Shown here: in pieces, positions 1-13,900 of the stretch
How positions within the stretch are numbered: position 1 is the first letter of the stretch
Layout of the letters: each line of letters opens with the position of its first letter
NCBI RefSeq assembly: GCF_014633365.1
Contig: NC_068349.1
Location: 13,504,753-13,568,752 of the forward strand
DNA length: 64,000 nt
Reading direction: 5' to 3'
Source of the DNA: Diospyros lotus
Lineage: Eukaryota; Streptophyta; Magnoliopsida; Ericales; Ebenaceae
Notes under the pieces: model-generated
Told to the model about the DNA's origin: nothing
What the model saw: only the letters and a program-made list of their open reading frames with translations
Databases searched by the model: none
Translations under genes and position numbers: made by a program

Positions 1-960
1 GTCTATGTGGATGATATTGTTATTACAGGTGATGATCAGGATGGCATTGTTCAGTTAGAGAAACATATTTTCCATCATTTTTAGATTAAGGATTTGGGGT
101 TACTTAAATACTTTCTTGGCATAGAAGTTGCTCAGTCCAGTGCTGGTGTTGTTCTCTCAACGAAAGTATGTGTTAGACATTCTGGAAGAAACTTGAATGC
201 TTGATTGTAAACCTATAGATTCTCCTATGGACCCTAATGTAAAGCTCTTACCAGGACAAGGGGAGCCTCTTGCTGATCCTGGGAGATATCATAGGTTAGT
301 CGAAAAACTTAATTATCTCACTATCACTTGCCTAGACATTTCTTTCTCAGTTAGTGTTGTCAGTCAGTTTTTACACTCTCCTTGCAATAGCCACTGAGAT
401 GCGATAGTTTGAATTCTCAGGTATATTAAGGGAACTCCAAGTAGAGGACTATTATATGAGGACAAATGTCATATTCAAGTAATTGGATATTCTGACGGTG
501 ATTGGGCAGGTTCTCTTTCAAATAGATGGTCTACTTCAGGATATTGTGTTCTGGTTGGAGGAAACCTATTATCTTGGAAAAGTAAGAAGCAGGAGGTTGT
601 TGCTAGGTTGAGTGCAGAAGCAGAATATTGTGCTATGGCCTTGGCAACGTGTGAATTTATTTAGTTAAAACAATTGCTTCAAGAGCTCAAGTTTGGGGAG
701 ATATCACAGATGAGATTAATTTGTGACAATCAAGCTACATTACATATTGTTTCCAATCCAATCTTTCATGAGACGGCCAAACATATTGAGATACATTGTC
801 ACTTCATTCAGGAGAAGATTTTATCTGGCTATATTACCACAAATTTTGTCAATTCCAATGATCAGTTAGCAGATGTCTTCACTAAGTCTCTCAGGGGGTC
901 CTCGAATTGAGTATATTTGTAGCAAACTTGGTGCATATGATATATATGTTCCAGCTTGAG
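1..960 (+). pseudogene. Ty1/copia reverse transcriptase and RNase H, 3' end of a broken element
   Basis: Frame 1 opens inside the reverse transcriptase with VYVDDIVITG, the YVDD catalytic loop, and continues to [13 protein letters not shown]. The RNase H region follows, with GYCVLVGGNLLSWKSKKQ, AEAEYCAMA and the closing DVFTKSLRG. It contains stops (TAG at 82, 663) and frame changes around 165-200 and 390-400, so it is inactive. It runs off the left edge. A purine tract, gagggggagtgt, ends it and leads into an LTR. It lies in the host-gene intron upstream of exon 1. Confidence 0.88.
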
Positions 961-966
961 GGGGAG

Positions 967-1130
967 TGTTGAGTTATATGGTTATATTTATATAGTACAC
1001 CTAGGGTTAATCTTATATTAGAGCCCGTGGCTCATGGCCCTTTTAGTATTTTGTATATATATATATATATATATAGGTGTAGTCTATGAGTTTAATTAAT
1101 CGTATATACATATTAAAAGCTAGGATTTTC
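967..1130 (+). repeat. Start of copia 3' LTR
   Basis: After the polypurine tract at 957-966 the sequence starts TGTTGAG, the usual LTR opening. A (TA)n run occupies about 1053-1074. The distal LTR edge could not be fixed because the partner LTR is outside the window. Confidence 0.6.
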
Positions 1131-1877
1131 TTCCTAAGCTTCACAAGCTGGAAGATGTTTTATGTAACTAGACAAGCCCTTATTGATTGCCCTTGGAAGG
1201 TAGTTGTCAAGCATCCCTATTTTTCTTTCATCGATCATTTCTTGATCTCTAGCTGGTGAGTGGTGCATCTTCCAAAATTTTTGTGAAGTTTCTTTCCCTC
1301 CTACTTTGCTAATCACATCCCATTCTTATCTGCCAAAGTGGTTTTAGGGCTGCCCTTGTCCCTTTAGAAATGAGAATATGTGGTTGAGAGAGGATTTGTC
1401 AACATGCTTAGATGTTGGTGGATGAGTAAGGGCCCATTTGATTTTGTGCTTGTTTCCTCCCATGTTGGTTTTTGAAATTTTGTGAATGAGAATGGAGAGA
1501 GTTTTTGATGGCATAGTCAGATACATTGTATAAAGGGAATCATTTTGTTTCCCTTTATTAGTGGTTGGGAGAGGATTTTGCTCTTGCATCAAAGGTCTGT
1601 GTGCAGTTCTTAAATTGTTTTTGTTGTTGTACCATATTTGTTTGATTGGTTGTGTTCTATTTTTACAGCTTTGCTTTGTGTCTAAGAAAAGAAACTCAGA
1701 ACGGAAAAGCAGATTTATACTTTGGCCTGTTATAGTTATTTGAATTGTTAATTTGTGATCAATTACATCCAATTAAGTTTGCTCATGTGTCAGCATGGTT
1801 GCACTTGCTACAAGCTTTAAAATGTTGCCTCTCATATTTTATTTGTTATAATTTCATTCCATTGATTTGGCTTGCAG
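1131..1877. other. Intron sequence without a recognised feature
   Basis: AT-rich intron DNA between the copia remnant and exon 1 of the CCA-adding enzyme. Both strands were read for an upstream exon (the segment between the motif A Asp pair and NPDQSK) and none was found. A pyrimidine-rich tract precedes the acceptor at 1877. Confidence 0.5.
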
Positions 1878-1995
1878 CAATCCTGACCAATCTAAACACT
1901 TGGAAACGGCAAGGATGCGTCTATTTGACATATGGATTGATTTTGTTAACTTGCGATCTGAAGACTATAGTGAGAATAGTCGCATTCCTACCATG
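1878..1995 (+). CDS. CCA-adding enzyme exon 1 of those visible (head region between motifs A and B)
   Basis: Acceptor ttgcag precedes 1878 and donor gtattt follows 1995. One base completes a codon from the upstream exon, then 39 codons follow, beginning [13 protein letters not shown] and ending NSRIPTM; the exon ends in phase 0. HLETARM corresponds to the conserved segment after motif A in class II enzymes. No upstream exon could be found in 1-1877, so the preceding intron is longer than the window shows. Confidence 0.9.
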
Positions 1996-4900
1996 GTATT
2001 TTGATCATTTGATTGATTGTCTATTTTTTGCTCTAAATACGTTCATTTGCAATGTAATACTGTCTTGAGAACTCCATTTTATTGTGTTGCTAGTGCTCAC
2101 TAGTGTTGTATAGTCCTCCTGCTTTTTTGTATTGTTGACCCAAAGGCGTGTTTCTTTTTCCAGAAAAAATAACTTCTAGGATTTTCAGTTACTTTATTTC
2201 CCAAAAAGTATCATATGGTCTCATATTTTTGCTTCAATATGTTTGTACAATTATATTTAGTTGATAATATTTTTAAGTTCTGGTCTAAGAACCAAAGATA
2301 TCATTTGTTTAACCGAAGGTTAATCGATTATTGTAACCAGTGTTCTGTAAAAGAGAGTATGAAAATGTGATTACTTATCACAGGAGATTGTGTCACGGTT
2401 GTGAAGTGACAATAGGATCACACTCCTAATTCCGATTGAGTTGGGAAGGTTCAATTGGTTTAGCAGAGAAAACAGAGAGAATGAAGAGAGAAAGAGAGAA
2501 GTAGAAGAGATGTAGAAAGAGAGAAAGATAGAAGAGAGGAGGAATATCAGAAATTCTATTGATCTTCGTTACCCTTCCAAGAGAGACTTGGAAGGTGATA
2601 TATTCAGGTAGGATGGTCACTGCCACAGACGACCCTCCCTTTCCCAACGGCTGTAAGAATATCTTTTGTCCTATTCTAGCCCTTTACACATGGGCAATCA
2701 TTGGCTAACAAACTGTTCTAGAAATTACAGCAGTAATAAGAAATATTAGCAGTAAAAGTAATACTACAAATTACAGCATAATGCAAAAAATTTAAAATTC
2801 ATGCTACTAAGAAGTATTGTCGTGACAGTAGCTCCTATGATTAGTTGCTGAGAGTGAGTATAAATATATACTGCACGTGTTTGAATGAAATTCAAAAGTA
2901 ATTTTGTTGAGAACTTCATTGGGATGGGAAGTTTGGGATACTGCTAGTTGTTGAGATGAGGTTGTTGAGGATGGAGGGGGCAGAGAAATGTTAAGAGTAG
3001 TTTGGAGGAGAGTTATTTAATAGATATTGGGCTTAGTGTCCATAAATCAAATATTATCCTTTTCTTGCTTGGCTTCCCTATTTATAGTTGGCACATGCTA
3101 ATGACCCTCCCGTGGAAGGTTGTTTCATTTGGGGAAGGCTCCAAAATGGCTGGTGGCACTTTGTGCTGGCCTTCCCATGTGGAGAAATAACTTGAATGCC
3201 CTTATTCTCTATCATAGATTGCTAAAGAACAACTTCTTGGGCAGGAGAAAATAATTTTGAAGATGAGCATCTAGCTTCTAGGCACCAGAGTACAATACTC
3301 CAAGTAGCCTTGAGCCAAGAGGTCACTCTAGAGCCCCACCTTAAGGGCTTCAAAGTATGGCGAAGTCAATGAAATACATGGGTTGCAGCAACTTTGTTTT
3401 GAGGGACGAGATCAAGAGATTTTATGAGGGACAAGGTCGAATGAACAAAGTTTAGGGGCAAAAGACTGAGTGACAAGGTAGAGGGACCTTTTCAAGACAC
3501 AAGTTTGAATGGACAAGGTTGAGGAGTGGGCCTTTTAAAAGGACAAGGCTGAGTCGCCTTGTTGATAGACAAGTTTGAGTGACCTTGTCTAAAGGGATGA
3601 GTCCAACTGACCTTATTGACAGACAGGGAATGAGTGGGGATCTTATCAAGGTACAAGGCCTAGTGACCTTGTCTTGAGGGTTGTTGGAACCATAATTTCC
3701 CACACATTTGATCTTGCTTTCATGGAGATTATAGCCATTGAAGTAGCTCCCAGATTGGTAGGCTGATATGAAGGAAAATTCAGTTATTAATTAAGAAACT
3801 TAGATAAAAAATTTGTAGATGGATGAGTTAGGAATTAGTTGCCTTTTATTGGCTCAATTTGCAAAATACATTGACATTTTGGTTTGCTCTTAATTAGTTT
3901 GCTCAAGCTTATGCTGTCTACATGTAACCATGTGGTTGAATGTGAAGCAGGTGCCAGATAGTGTGTTATATATTTTTTGGATAATATGTTAAGGCTTTTA
4001 GGCAAGGGTGGTAACTTGCAGGGTCCTTGGTCTCACAACTTTTATGACATACTATTTTGGAATCTATCTAATCTGTAACTTATTTTTTATACGACTACTG
4101 GGAGGTCATTTGGTTGGTGACATGTAATTAAATGTGTGAGAATACTTTCAAATTATTCTATATCGATTTGTCAGTTATGCTATAGCTTGGCTTTTATCTG
4201 TTCTATTTTCTGGATTTTGATGCCAATCTCTTTTTTTCTTTGTAGTTGGTAGCACCATTTCCTATACATTTTTATGCACATGCAGTGTTTAGAGAACTTG
4301 AGTGGATTGGCTGGTTCAACCTGGAAAACCAAGAACTGGCCAACGAACTGGTCTGGTTGGCAGCAAAACACCAGCCATTGAACTGGCAATTTTTTTATAC
4401 ATCTCCGTTTTATTTCTGTTTTGATGTTTTACTAATAATGATTCAAAATATTTAGAAACAGTTGGTGTCAACTTTCTTTTTAATATGGAGTTAGAGGTGA
4501 ATGATCAGGCTGTCCTCTAATCACCACAATGAGGCCGGTTCCTATTTTAGTTAGCTTAGCCATGAATACAAATAAAAAATGAAAGAAGTGCTCTTTCTTT
4601 CACTAATGCCTGGAACTAGATTCTAATCTTGATATACTTTAGCAAGGGTTCCCTTAAAACTTAGTTGAGCTTTAAAACTGTGGCCACAGAAATAAGAAAC
4701 TTATTTAGGCTATTGTTTTGATTTGAAGGTTTTCATTTTATTTCTTGCATGCAGGAACACAGTTGCATAGAGTTAAACTGGAGTTGAACATTTTATTTTA
4801 TGGCAGGACATCGATAAAGAATTGGAGGAATTCTTTTCCCTCTTTCATTTTGTACAGAAATGCAGTACATATCTACAATTGGAGGGACACAGTTCTTTTG

Positions 4901-7900
4901 TATTAGTTCATTGCTTTAGGAATTAGACTAGATTTTATTGAGCTTGAAAATCCAAATGTTGAAGCAAGAGAAAAAGCACAATTGTGTAGTAGTGTGTGAT
5001 GTCCTGCATACTTGGATGTCATGCAACGAGGAAAGGAAGACCTTGAAGGATTTTGGAAGCTTTTAAAGTTCTCTAGAACTTTGAGGAGAGTATTGGAATT
5101 TTCTGAAAGGTTCTAGGGGTTCTGGATGATTCTAGTTCCTCTTGTGTTTTGGAATGTTTCCATGTAAATATAATAGATATTGTGTATAGAATATTCTAGA
5201 ATTCAATTGTGACCGTTGGAATAATAAATCTTGTGTATCTTTTCTAAGAGGGTTGAAAGGTTAATTTAGCATCGCCAAGGGGATGAATTCTGCCAAGTGC
5301 TGGTCATAAAAAACTTGAAAAGGTCATGGTTGTTACAAGCTTGGTTCAGGAGTAGGTTGGCAAAGGTTGTGAATTAAGCATGACGTTGAATGTGCTGAGG
5401 ATTCACAAATTGAGGAGGACATGAGGGGTAAGGACCCCATTGTGGAGGCAAGAAATCTTATAGCTATAGCAAGCCAATGGGTGAAGCTGTCTCCTCTCCC
5501 CTTGAGGTGAGGATATTGTCATTGAGAATGTTGTGGGAAGCATAGGGGAACACATGAGGATTGAGTGCGATGAGGAACCCCTTGAGGCTATGTTAGAATA
5601 GCTAAATTAATTTGGGGGAGATCATGAGTGTCATGGAGAGGACACACCATGAAAGGTGAAAGGTGATGGATGCCACTAGTGTGTGATGTAAGCCTAGCTC
5701 AACAACTTAAAGGCTACCTTTTTGGAGAACCAAGGTCTTGCGGTGCAAGTTTCTAGCACAAGTAGGGTGTCGGAGATTCATGGGTAATGTGTCGAAGCTA
5801 AAGAGTTCATCGAGATGAGTAATGCCAAAGAGGTGTAAAACTTATATGGTAGTTGGGGTGGTACTTTAAAGGTTCAGGCTTGAAGGATGATTCAACCAAT
5901 GTAGGCACTGCTTCTATTGTTTGACATTGTTATCCTATGGTGGTGAAGGAAGCATGCATATACCAAAAGGGGCATGTGTGCCATCCAAACATGGGATGAC
6001 TTTAGTGGGGAGTTGAATAGGTAGTTTGTTCTTGAGGGTGTGGTATATGAGGAAAGGAAGAAGTTAAGAGCTATAAGAAAAAGACCACTGTTGGCAACCG
6101 TGTGAGGTATAGTTCACAACTACATGGTTGCAAATCTAAACTTGGCCACTAATGACCTCTTCAGTTTAGTGAAAGACTACAAATGTGGGTAAAACATGAG
6201 CTTCAATAACGAGGGGTAAGAAATTTGTTTGAAGCCATTGTTGTGGTCAAGTTCATCACAATGTTCCAATTGAGTGAGTCTACCCTAAGGATAAGTAGTA
6301 TTCAAGGATCCATCACATATAAGTGAGGGAGATAGGGTCAAGGGCACCCACAAGCTTAAGGACAACTCTAAAAAGGAGGTGTTCCCTACCATAGAGGCAA
6401 GTCTCATAGGAAAGACTAATCATAATGCATTGGTTTCCATTCAATGTTCAACACATACTCCATGCATGATTCATCCATGCTCAAATACACATTGCACGCA
6501 AGCCACAAACATCTATACAGCAAGCACAACATGAAAATATAAAGTGATGTTACCTCAGCTATAAGAATGAGAGTTTTGCTCCAAATCTCTCCTCACACAA
6601 GCACAACAACTACCGTTCACACACACTTTAGAGCTTTATCCTGTCTCTTCCTTGAAACTCCTCACACAACACACTTTTCTTTGAGATTGTAGGAAAGTTG
6701 TTGGAAAAATTTGTCCAGCTTTCACTTGTCCCTTGTTGCAGATAAAATATTCCTACCTTGCCTAGATGAAGGGCCTTAGACACTTACTGGTTGTGGCTCT
6801 ATCACTCTATTGTAGGTCCATCCTACAAGATCTATTCCTTAGCTGAAATCTCTTGCCTTATAGCCTAGGTGTATGCCCTTTCACCTACCAACAATCGATT
6901 ATTTGGACACCTTTTTCATAGCCTATATTTTTATTTCTGGCAAAGCTATGAAAGACCTAAGAAAGGCTGTCTTCCTTTATGATTAGCCATAGACCGCTCA
7001 TTCTTCTCCTTCCCTTTTGTGTATTTGCACCCCCTGTCTATAAAATCATCAAGAGATTTGCTAAATGACAAAAATAATCTCTATATTGGTCTTCCATATT
7101 GTCACGGACATGCCACTTTTAAATTTTTGCTTTTTATGTTGCTGTTAGCATTATTATTCCCTGCTACATTGTGGCTTCTTTATTTTAGTTATTGTATTTC
7201 AATTCTAGCTAGCAGTCGATTAGAGTGTCAGGCCACGTGTGAGGCCTTAGGAAAAGGACAAAAGAATCTGTTTAGGAAAAGGACAAGGGAATCAGTTGTA
7301 ACTGTTGGGAGGGTGTGATCCACTGCATCTGAGCCCACTCGAGCGAGTATATTAACTCTCCCAACCTTGTGGGAGAGGGCATGAAATGAATAGAACTTTT
7401 ATACATTACTCTCCCTCTACTTGCTCCTTTTTCTCGTCTTCTTCTCCCTCTCTTTCTTTCCCTCCTTTTTGCTCTCACATTGTTTGCCCTTGAATCTCAC
7501 GGATTCAAGGTAGTTCTTATTGTCACACCGTGACAATTTGGTATCAGAGCTCAATTCTGGCCAAACTACTGTTAACTCATGGCGAAAGGAACCCACATAA
7601 AAAACATGGAGTCCCAGTTGCAACTAGTTAGCTCCTCCATGTCTGAATTCCAGAAACGAGTCGATCAATTGGAGTCGGGGACTGGGTGTAACCATGACGC
7701 GATCATGGCACTTGACCATAGGGTTGAAGGCTCCATAAGTGGGTTGGAAAGAAGGTTGGACGGAACGCTGGCCTAGATGCGAGAGGAGATGATGCAGATG
7801 AGGGAAGAATTGGGCACCCAACTTTGACAGTTTATGTTGATGTTTACACGTCAAAACCCAATTAGTATGGCCCCAGAATTCCCTCCTAGAGATAGAACAG

Positions 7901-10900
7901 AGCCTCACTTGCAAAACAATATAGGCAATCTCACGCCTGTAATCCCAGATATGGGGAGTGGACATGATGACGAGATGGGGGCAATGCATCATAGAGATCG
8001 TGGAGAACAGGGACATCGCCAACAACTGGGGTTTCCCTTGCCCCGAATGGAGATACTTGTTTTTGAAGGAGACAACCCCCCCCGTTGGTGGGTGTGGAAG
8101 TGTGAGAGGATGTTTGAATGGTATGACATACCAGAAGTTAGGAGAGTTGCCTTAGCGATTGCCTATTTTGATGATGTAGTGGATGCTTGGTACCAGGGTT
8201 GGATCAGTGTGAGGGGTCAACCTACGTGGGGAGAATTTACTGAGAAACTATGTGAAAGGTTTGGGGAAAGGAGTATGATCAACATTATTGAAGAATTTAA
8301 CAAACTCAGGCAAGTGGGAGAGTTGAAAACCTACTTGAAATGATTTGAGGAGCTTAGGTCTCTCATGAGCAGCCAAGACCCACACCTGTCTGAAGCCTAT
8401 TTTGTGTCCAGCTTCTTGAGTGGCCTCAGTGATGATCTAAGGCCAATGGTTAAGATGATTTGACTTAGAACGGTGCAACAAGCAGTGGAGAGTGCTAGGT
8501 TACAGGAAATGGTGGTGGAGGCATTGATGAAAAAATAGAGGCAACAAACTAAAGCTATGACAGTAGGGACTTCCCACCAAGGCGGGAGAGGAGTAAGTCG
8601 TGAGTGGACAGGAGGCAATATCGGAGTAAGGCCACAGGCGATGCCCCAGTCAGGTGGTAGGAACAATGACCAGAGGAGACAACCCGGGCTGTGTTTAAAA
8701 TGCGGGGATAAGTATTTTTCGGGGCATCAATGTAGGCGTCAACTTTTTCTTTTGGAGGGAAGTTCAAGAGCAGTAGGAGAAGAAGAAGGAGATGAAATTG
8801 AAGAGTATGAGGAGTCTGGGAATGAGAACAATGGGGAGATATCGTTCCATGCATTGAAGGGGGTGACCGACAATAAGATAATTAAGGTGGAAAGGAAGGT
8901 AAAGGATAAGAGCTTGTTGATTTTAATAGACAGCGGAATCACCCATAGCTTCCTTGATGAGGATATTGCCAGAAAGTTGAAGTGCTCGTTCTCGAACACT
9001 CAACCCCTGAGTGTGACAGTAGCTAATGGGGGCAAGGTACTGAGCAATTTGGCTTGTTATGGGTTTAAGTGGGAGATGCAAGGAGAGGGGTATGAAGCGA
9101 ATCTTAGGTTGTTGCAATTGGGAGGTTGTGACGTGGTGCTTGGGGTTAACTGGATGAAAAGGGTGAGCCCCATAAGTTTCGAGTTCAATCGGATGGAGGT
9201 CTCCTTTGATAAGGGGGGAAAAAGGATGACACTAAAAGGAGGAAGGGAGACTGGTACATGTAAGATGATAACCGGGAAGAGGTTGCATAAAGCCTTCAGG
9301 AACAATTGGAGCAAATTGACTCAATTATTTTCAATTGTAGTTGTGGAAGAGGGATGGGAGAAGCTGGTGATTGGCGAACTAAGCCTGTTAACCAGCTGTC
9401 CTCAAAGGAAGATTGGCCAGGTACACTCAACACCTTATTGATGGATTGCTATTAGAATTTGGGGACCTCTTTGTTGAGCCTAACACCTTACCACCCACCC
9501 ATAACCTGGATCATTTCATCAACTTTAAGCTTAATTCCGAACCCATAAACATTAGGGCCTACAGGTATTCGCCAACCCATAAATTAGAAATCAAAACAAT
9601 GGTGAAGGAAATGCTAAACCAATCCTTCATAAGACCCAACCATAGCCCATTCGCCTCACTAGTGCTCTTAGTAAAAAAAAAGGATGGATCCTGGCGTTTT
9701 TGTGTGGACTACCGCCAATTAAACGCCATAACCATAAAAGACAAATTCCCTATACCCCTAGTAGAGGATCTAATGGATGAACTGCACAATGCAACCATTT
9801 TTTCCAAGTTAGACCTTCGATCCGACTACCATCAGATCAAAATGAAGCCTGAAGATGCCCATAAAACCACCTTTAGAACCCATCACGGGCACTTTGAGTT
9901 CTTGGTGATGCCCTTTGGGCTCACCAACATCTCGACCACTTTTCAGTCTCTCATGAACCAAATATTCGAACCTTATTTGAGAAAGTTTGTACTAGTGTTA
10001 TTTGATGACATTCTTGTGTTTAGCCCCATCTTGGACTAGCATTTAAAACACTTGAGAACCACCCTAGAGGTCCTCCGATCCAATCAGCTCTTCATCAAGA
10101 GGTCTAAGTGTTCCTTTGGCCAATGGCAGGTGGAGTATTTGGGTCATTTAATATTCGGAGATGGGGTTAGAACATATCCAAAGAAGATAGAAGCTATGCT
10201 CAATTAGCCCAAACTTGGAACATTGAAGGCATTAAGAGGATTCCTCGGTTTAACTGGCTATTACAGGAGGTTTGTAAAAGGATATGGAGTGTTAAGTCAG
10301 CCACTAACAGAACTCTTGAAGAAGGGTAATTTCAAGTGGGGAGAGGAGGCCGAAGAAGCTTTCCAAAAGCTTAAGGAAGCAATGGGGGCAGTTCCAACTC
10401 TAGGGTTGCCAGACTTCAATGAACCCTTTACATTTGAAACTGATGCTTGCGGGGTCGGCATAGGGGCAGTCCTATTACAGAAGGACAGACCACTGGCATT
10501 TCTGAGCTAGGCCCCAAGTGTAAGACACTTGGGATTAAGTATCTACGAAAATGAGTTCTTAGTGGTGTTGATGGCTATAGAGAAATGACGGCACTATCTA
10601 GAGAGCGGGAGATTCATTATTAAAATAAATGATGAGAGCCTCAAGTTTCTACTACAACAAAAATTACATACTCAGTTGCCAAAAAGGGGAATGGCCAAGT
10701 TGATGGGGCTCGATTATTCGATACAATATAGGAGAGGCAAAGAAAATGTGGTGCCCGATGCACTATTAAGGTGCCAAGAAGAGGGTAGTACTTCAGCAAT
10801 CACTACTGTAGTACCAGAATGGTGCCAAGAGGTTGTTGACAGTTATGCTAATGATGAGCAGTTGAGAAAGATATTGGAAGAAGTTGTGGTGATCCCTAGT

Positions 10901-13900
10901 AGGGCGGACGGCTACACCTTAACAGAAGGGACGTTGAGGTACAAAGGGAGGATTGTAATTGGGGATGGAGGAAACCTCAGACATAAAATATTGCAAACTC
11001 TACATGAGCCACCAGTGGGTGGATACTCCAATATTCAAAACACCTACCTTAAGGTTAAGCATATATTTTATTGGCCTAACTTGAAAAGGGATGTCAAGAA
11101 ATTTGTGCTAGCGTGTGACATATGCGAGAGGTGCAAGTTGGAGAATGTGTCCTACCCTGGTCTCTTACAACCCCTGCCTATACTGGACAGAGCCTGGACT
11201 AGTGTAGCCGTGGATTTTGTCGAAGGAATGCCTAAGTCAGAAGGAAAAGATAGTGTTATGGTGGTGGTGGACTGGTTTACCAAATTTGCTTAGTTCATCA
11301 TGTTAGCTCACCTTTACACGGCCAAGGAGGTGGTCTGGGTGTTTATAGACAGGGTTGTGTCCCAGTATGGTGTGCCGGGGACAATTGTTTCAGATCGTGA
11401 CAAGGTATTTACAAGCCACTTATGGCAGGAGCTAATGGGATCTATGGGAATTCAGCTCAATATGTCAACAACCTACCATCCACAAACGGATGGACAAACA
11501 AAACGAGTTAAGCAGGTGTTGGAAACCTACCTAAGGTGTATGTGTATCATGTAGCCCAAGCACTGACATAAGTGGCTGGCCTTAGCCTAATGGTGGTACA
11601 ATTCCACTTACCACACGGCCTTAAAGATGTCTCTCTTTGAAGCATTGTATGGGTTTAAACCCCTGCTGCTGCCAGCTATAGGAGGGTAGTTTATAGAATT
11701 GTCGGTGGATGAATATCTTCAACAGAGGAAGGGAGTCTTGTAACAATTGAAATAGGAGTTGGCCTCTGCTAGGAATAGGATGAAACAGTTCGCGGATAGA
11801 AAGAGGAGTGACGAGGAATTTGAGGTGGGTGAACAAGTATACTTGCGACTCAAGTATCGGGATTTGAAGTCCATCATTCAGGGTCCAGTCACTAAATTAA
11901 GCCATAAGTATTTTTGTCCGTTCACCATAACGGACAAAATAGGCAAGGTGGCCTATAAGCTTCAGCTACCGGAGGGGACCAACATACTTCCAGTTTTTCA
12001 TGTATCTCTCCTAAAGAGATCCTCCGAGATTGAGCAGATCAACCCAGCCTTGCCCATATTGCCTAAGGAGAAGGACGAACAAAAGGAACCAGAAGCTATC
12101 ATGGACAAGAGGGTGATTTACAACCAAAGGGGCTCCCCTCATCTAAGTCTTGGTAAAATGGGGGTAGGAGGGCACTCACGACAACACCTAGGAGTATCTG
12201 CCGAGCTTACTACAACGTTTTTCAAGAGCTGCAAGTCTCCTTAGCGTTTCTTGAGGACAAGAAACATTCTAAGGGGGGGAAGTTGTCACGGACATGCCAC
12301 TTTTAAATTTTTGCTTTTTATGTTACTGTTAGCATTATTATTCCCTGCTACATTGTGGCTTCTTTATTTTAGTTATTGTATTTCAATTCCAGCTAGCAGT
12401 CGGTTAGAGTGTCAGGCCACGTGTGAGGCCTTAGGAAAAGGACAAAAGAATCTGTTTAGGAAAAGGACAAGGGAATCGGTTGTAACTGTTGGGAGGGTGT
12501 GATCCACTACATCTGAGCCCACTCGAGCGAGTATATTAACTCTCCCAACCTTGTGGGAGAGGGCATGAAATGAATAGAACTTTTCTCCATTACTCTCCCT
12601 TTACTTTCTCCCTGTTCTCGTCTTCTTCTCCCTCTCTTTCTCTCCCTCCTTTTTGCTCTCACACTGTCTGCCCTTGAATCTCATGGATTCAAGGTAATTC
12701 TTATTGTCACACCGTGACACATATGTCCTCCAACACCTACCCACCCTTCCAACCTCAATTACGCATGCTCAACTCATTTAAGAAGTGGTTCTCATTACAA
12801 TTTCAATGTAATCAAATCCTAATCAAAATCCACGTTGATTGGTGTTTTAGAACATGCATATGACTAGCTAAAGCATACTAAAAGTTGGTGCATTCATTCT
12901 TTAAGTCCTTCAAAATCACATTTGAAATTGTTATGACCCCAGGAGCAATAAAGGGGTATTATTGTAATAGGGTGTAATAGTTTGTTAGGAGATATTTTTT
13001 GCAATTTGTTAAGAACACATAGGTGCTGTAGGAAATCAATTAAGGAACTAGCTGTGCCTATAAAAAGGCCACTTGTAAGAGGATGGGGTATCTGGTGAAA
13101 TGAAATGAAATTCCTTACTTTCTAATTCTCTCTATCCCTTTCTCAATTCTCTCTAATTCTCCCTCCCTTTTTTATTGATTTCTCTCCCTCCTTAAATTCT
13201 ATCATTCTAATTTTTCCCCCTAATTCCAATCACAACCATAGCTAACCCTAGGAATGTGACAAATGGTATTAGAGCGAGGCGATCATCGACGGTGATTTTG
13301 ACCCAGATCAGTGAAGCTTCATACGGTGCACGACTGTGTGTGCTACGGTGTGCTGCCCACTTTGATTGGAAGGCATTGTGTGTGCTGTCGTTTTGATCGA
13401 AACTACCCACCGATCAAATTTGTTCTAGTTAATTGAGCGATTGAACCCATCGCAGTTGCTATCCGATTTCGGAAATACTAGGCGAGAGTAGATCCTTGGC
13501 CACTGACTCCTTCTGCTTGAGTTAATTGAGTGGCCCTTCTTCGGTTGCTTCACCCTTCTTCCTCCATTACCAAAATAAAACCCTATACCTCCCTCTCTAT
13601 CTCCATTCTAATTCAACCAACAAGAGCTCTCTCTCTCTTGAATTCTCTTGCTGATATACTTCTTGTTCCCATTGGGGCAAAACCCTCCAATTTTGGCTCT
13701 GAATTTTGGGTTTTGTGCGTTCGAATTTAATCTTTGAGGGGGGCCTTTCTCTAACTCCTCTGTGTTGCTCCTAGGGTCATGATAGAAATTAGCTTTAGGC
13801 AAGTTTCAAAATTTCTTTGAGACAGTCAATCCTACAGTTGACTAACGTGTTTGATTGTTTGCCCCTTCTAGCTTCAGTTGAGGCCAAATAGTTGATTGAT

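Larger units (their letters stand above)
7100..12719 (+). mobile_element. Gypsy element 1, full length, defective
   Basis: Two 436-bp LTRs (7100-7535 and 12284-12719) begin TGTCACGG and end CCGTGACA, flanked by the perfect 5-bp duplication CATAT (7095-7099, 12720-12724). The primer-binding site TGGTATCAGAGC (from 7539) matches initiator Met tRNA. A G-rich polypurine tract precedes the 3' LTR (12271-12282). The internal order is gag, protease, RT, RNase H, integrase, as in Ty3/gypsy. Total length is 5,620 bp. Many stops make it non-autonomous. It lies in the sense direction in the 19.5-kb intron. Confidence 0.96.

Noticed and set aside
1053..1074. TA dinucleotide run as a promoter
   Set aside because: It is a simple repeat inside an LTR, with no supporting start-site context.
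1344..2068. Open frames of about 100-140 codons around exon 1
   Set aside because: They are in frames other than the exon frame and lack any family resemblance. Conserved exon 1 with its splice sites explains the region.
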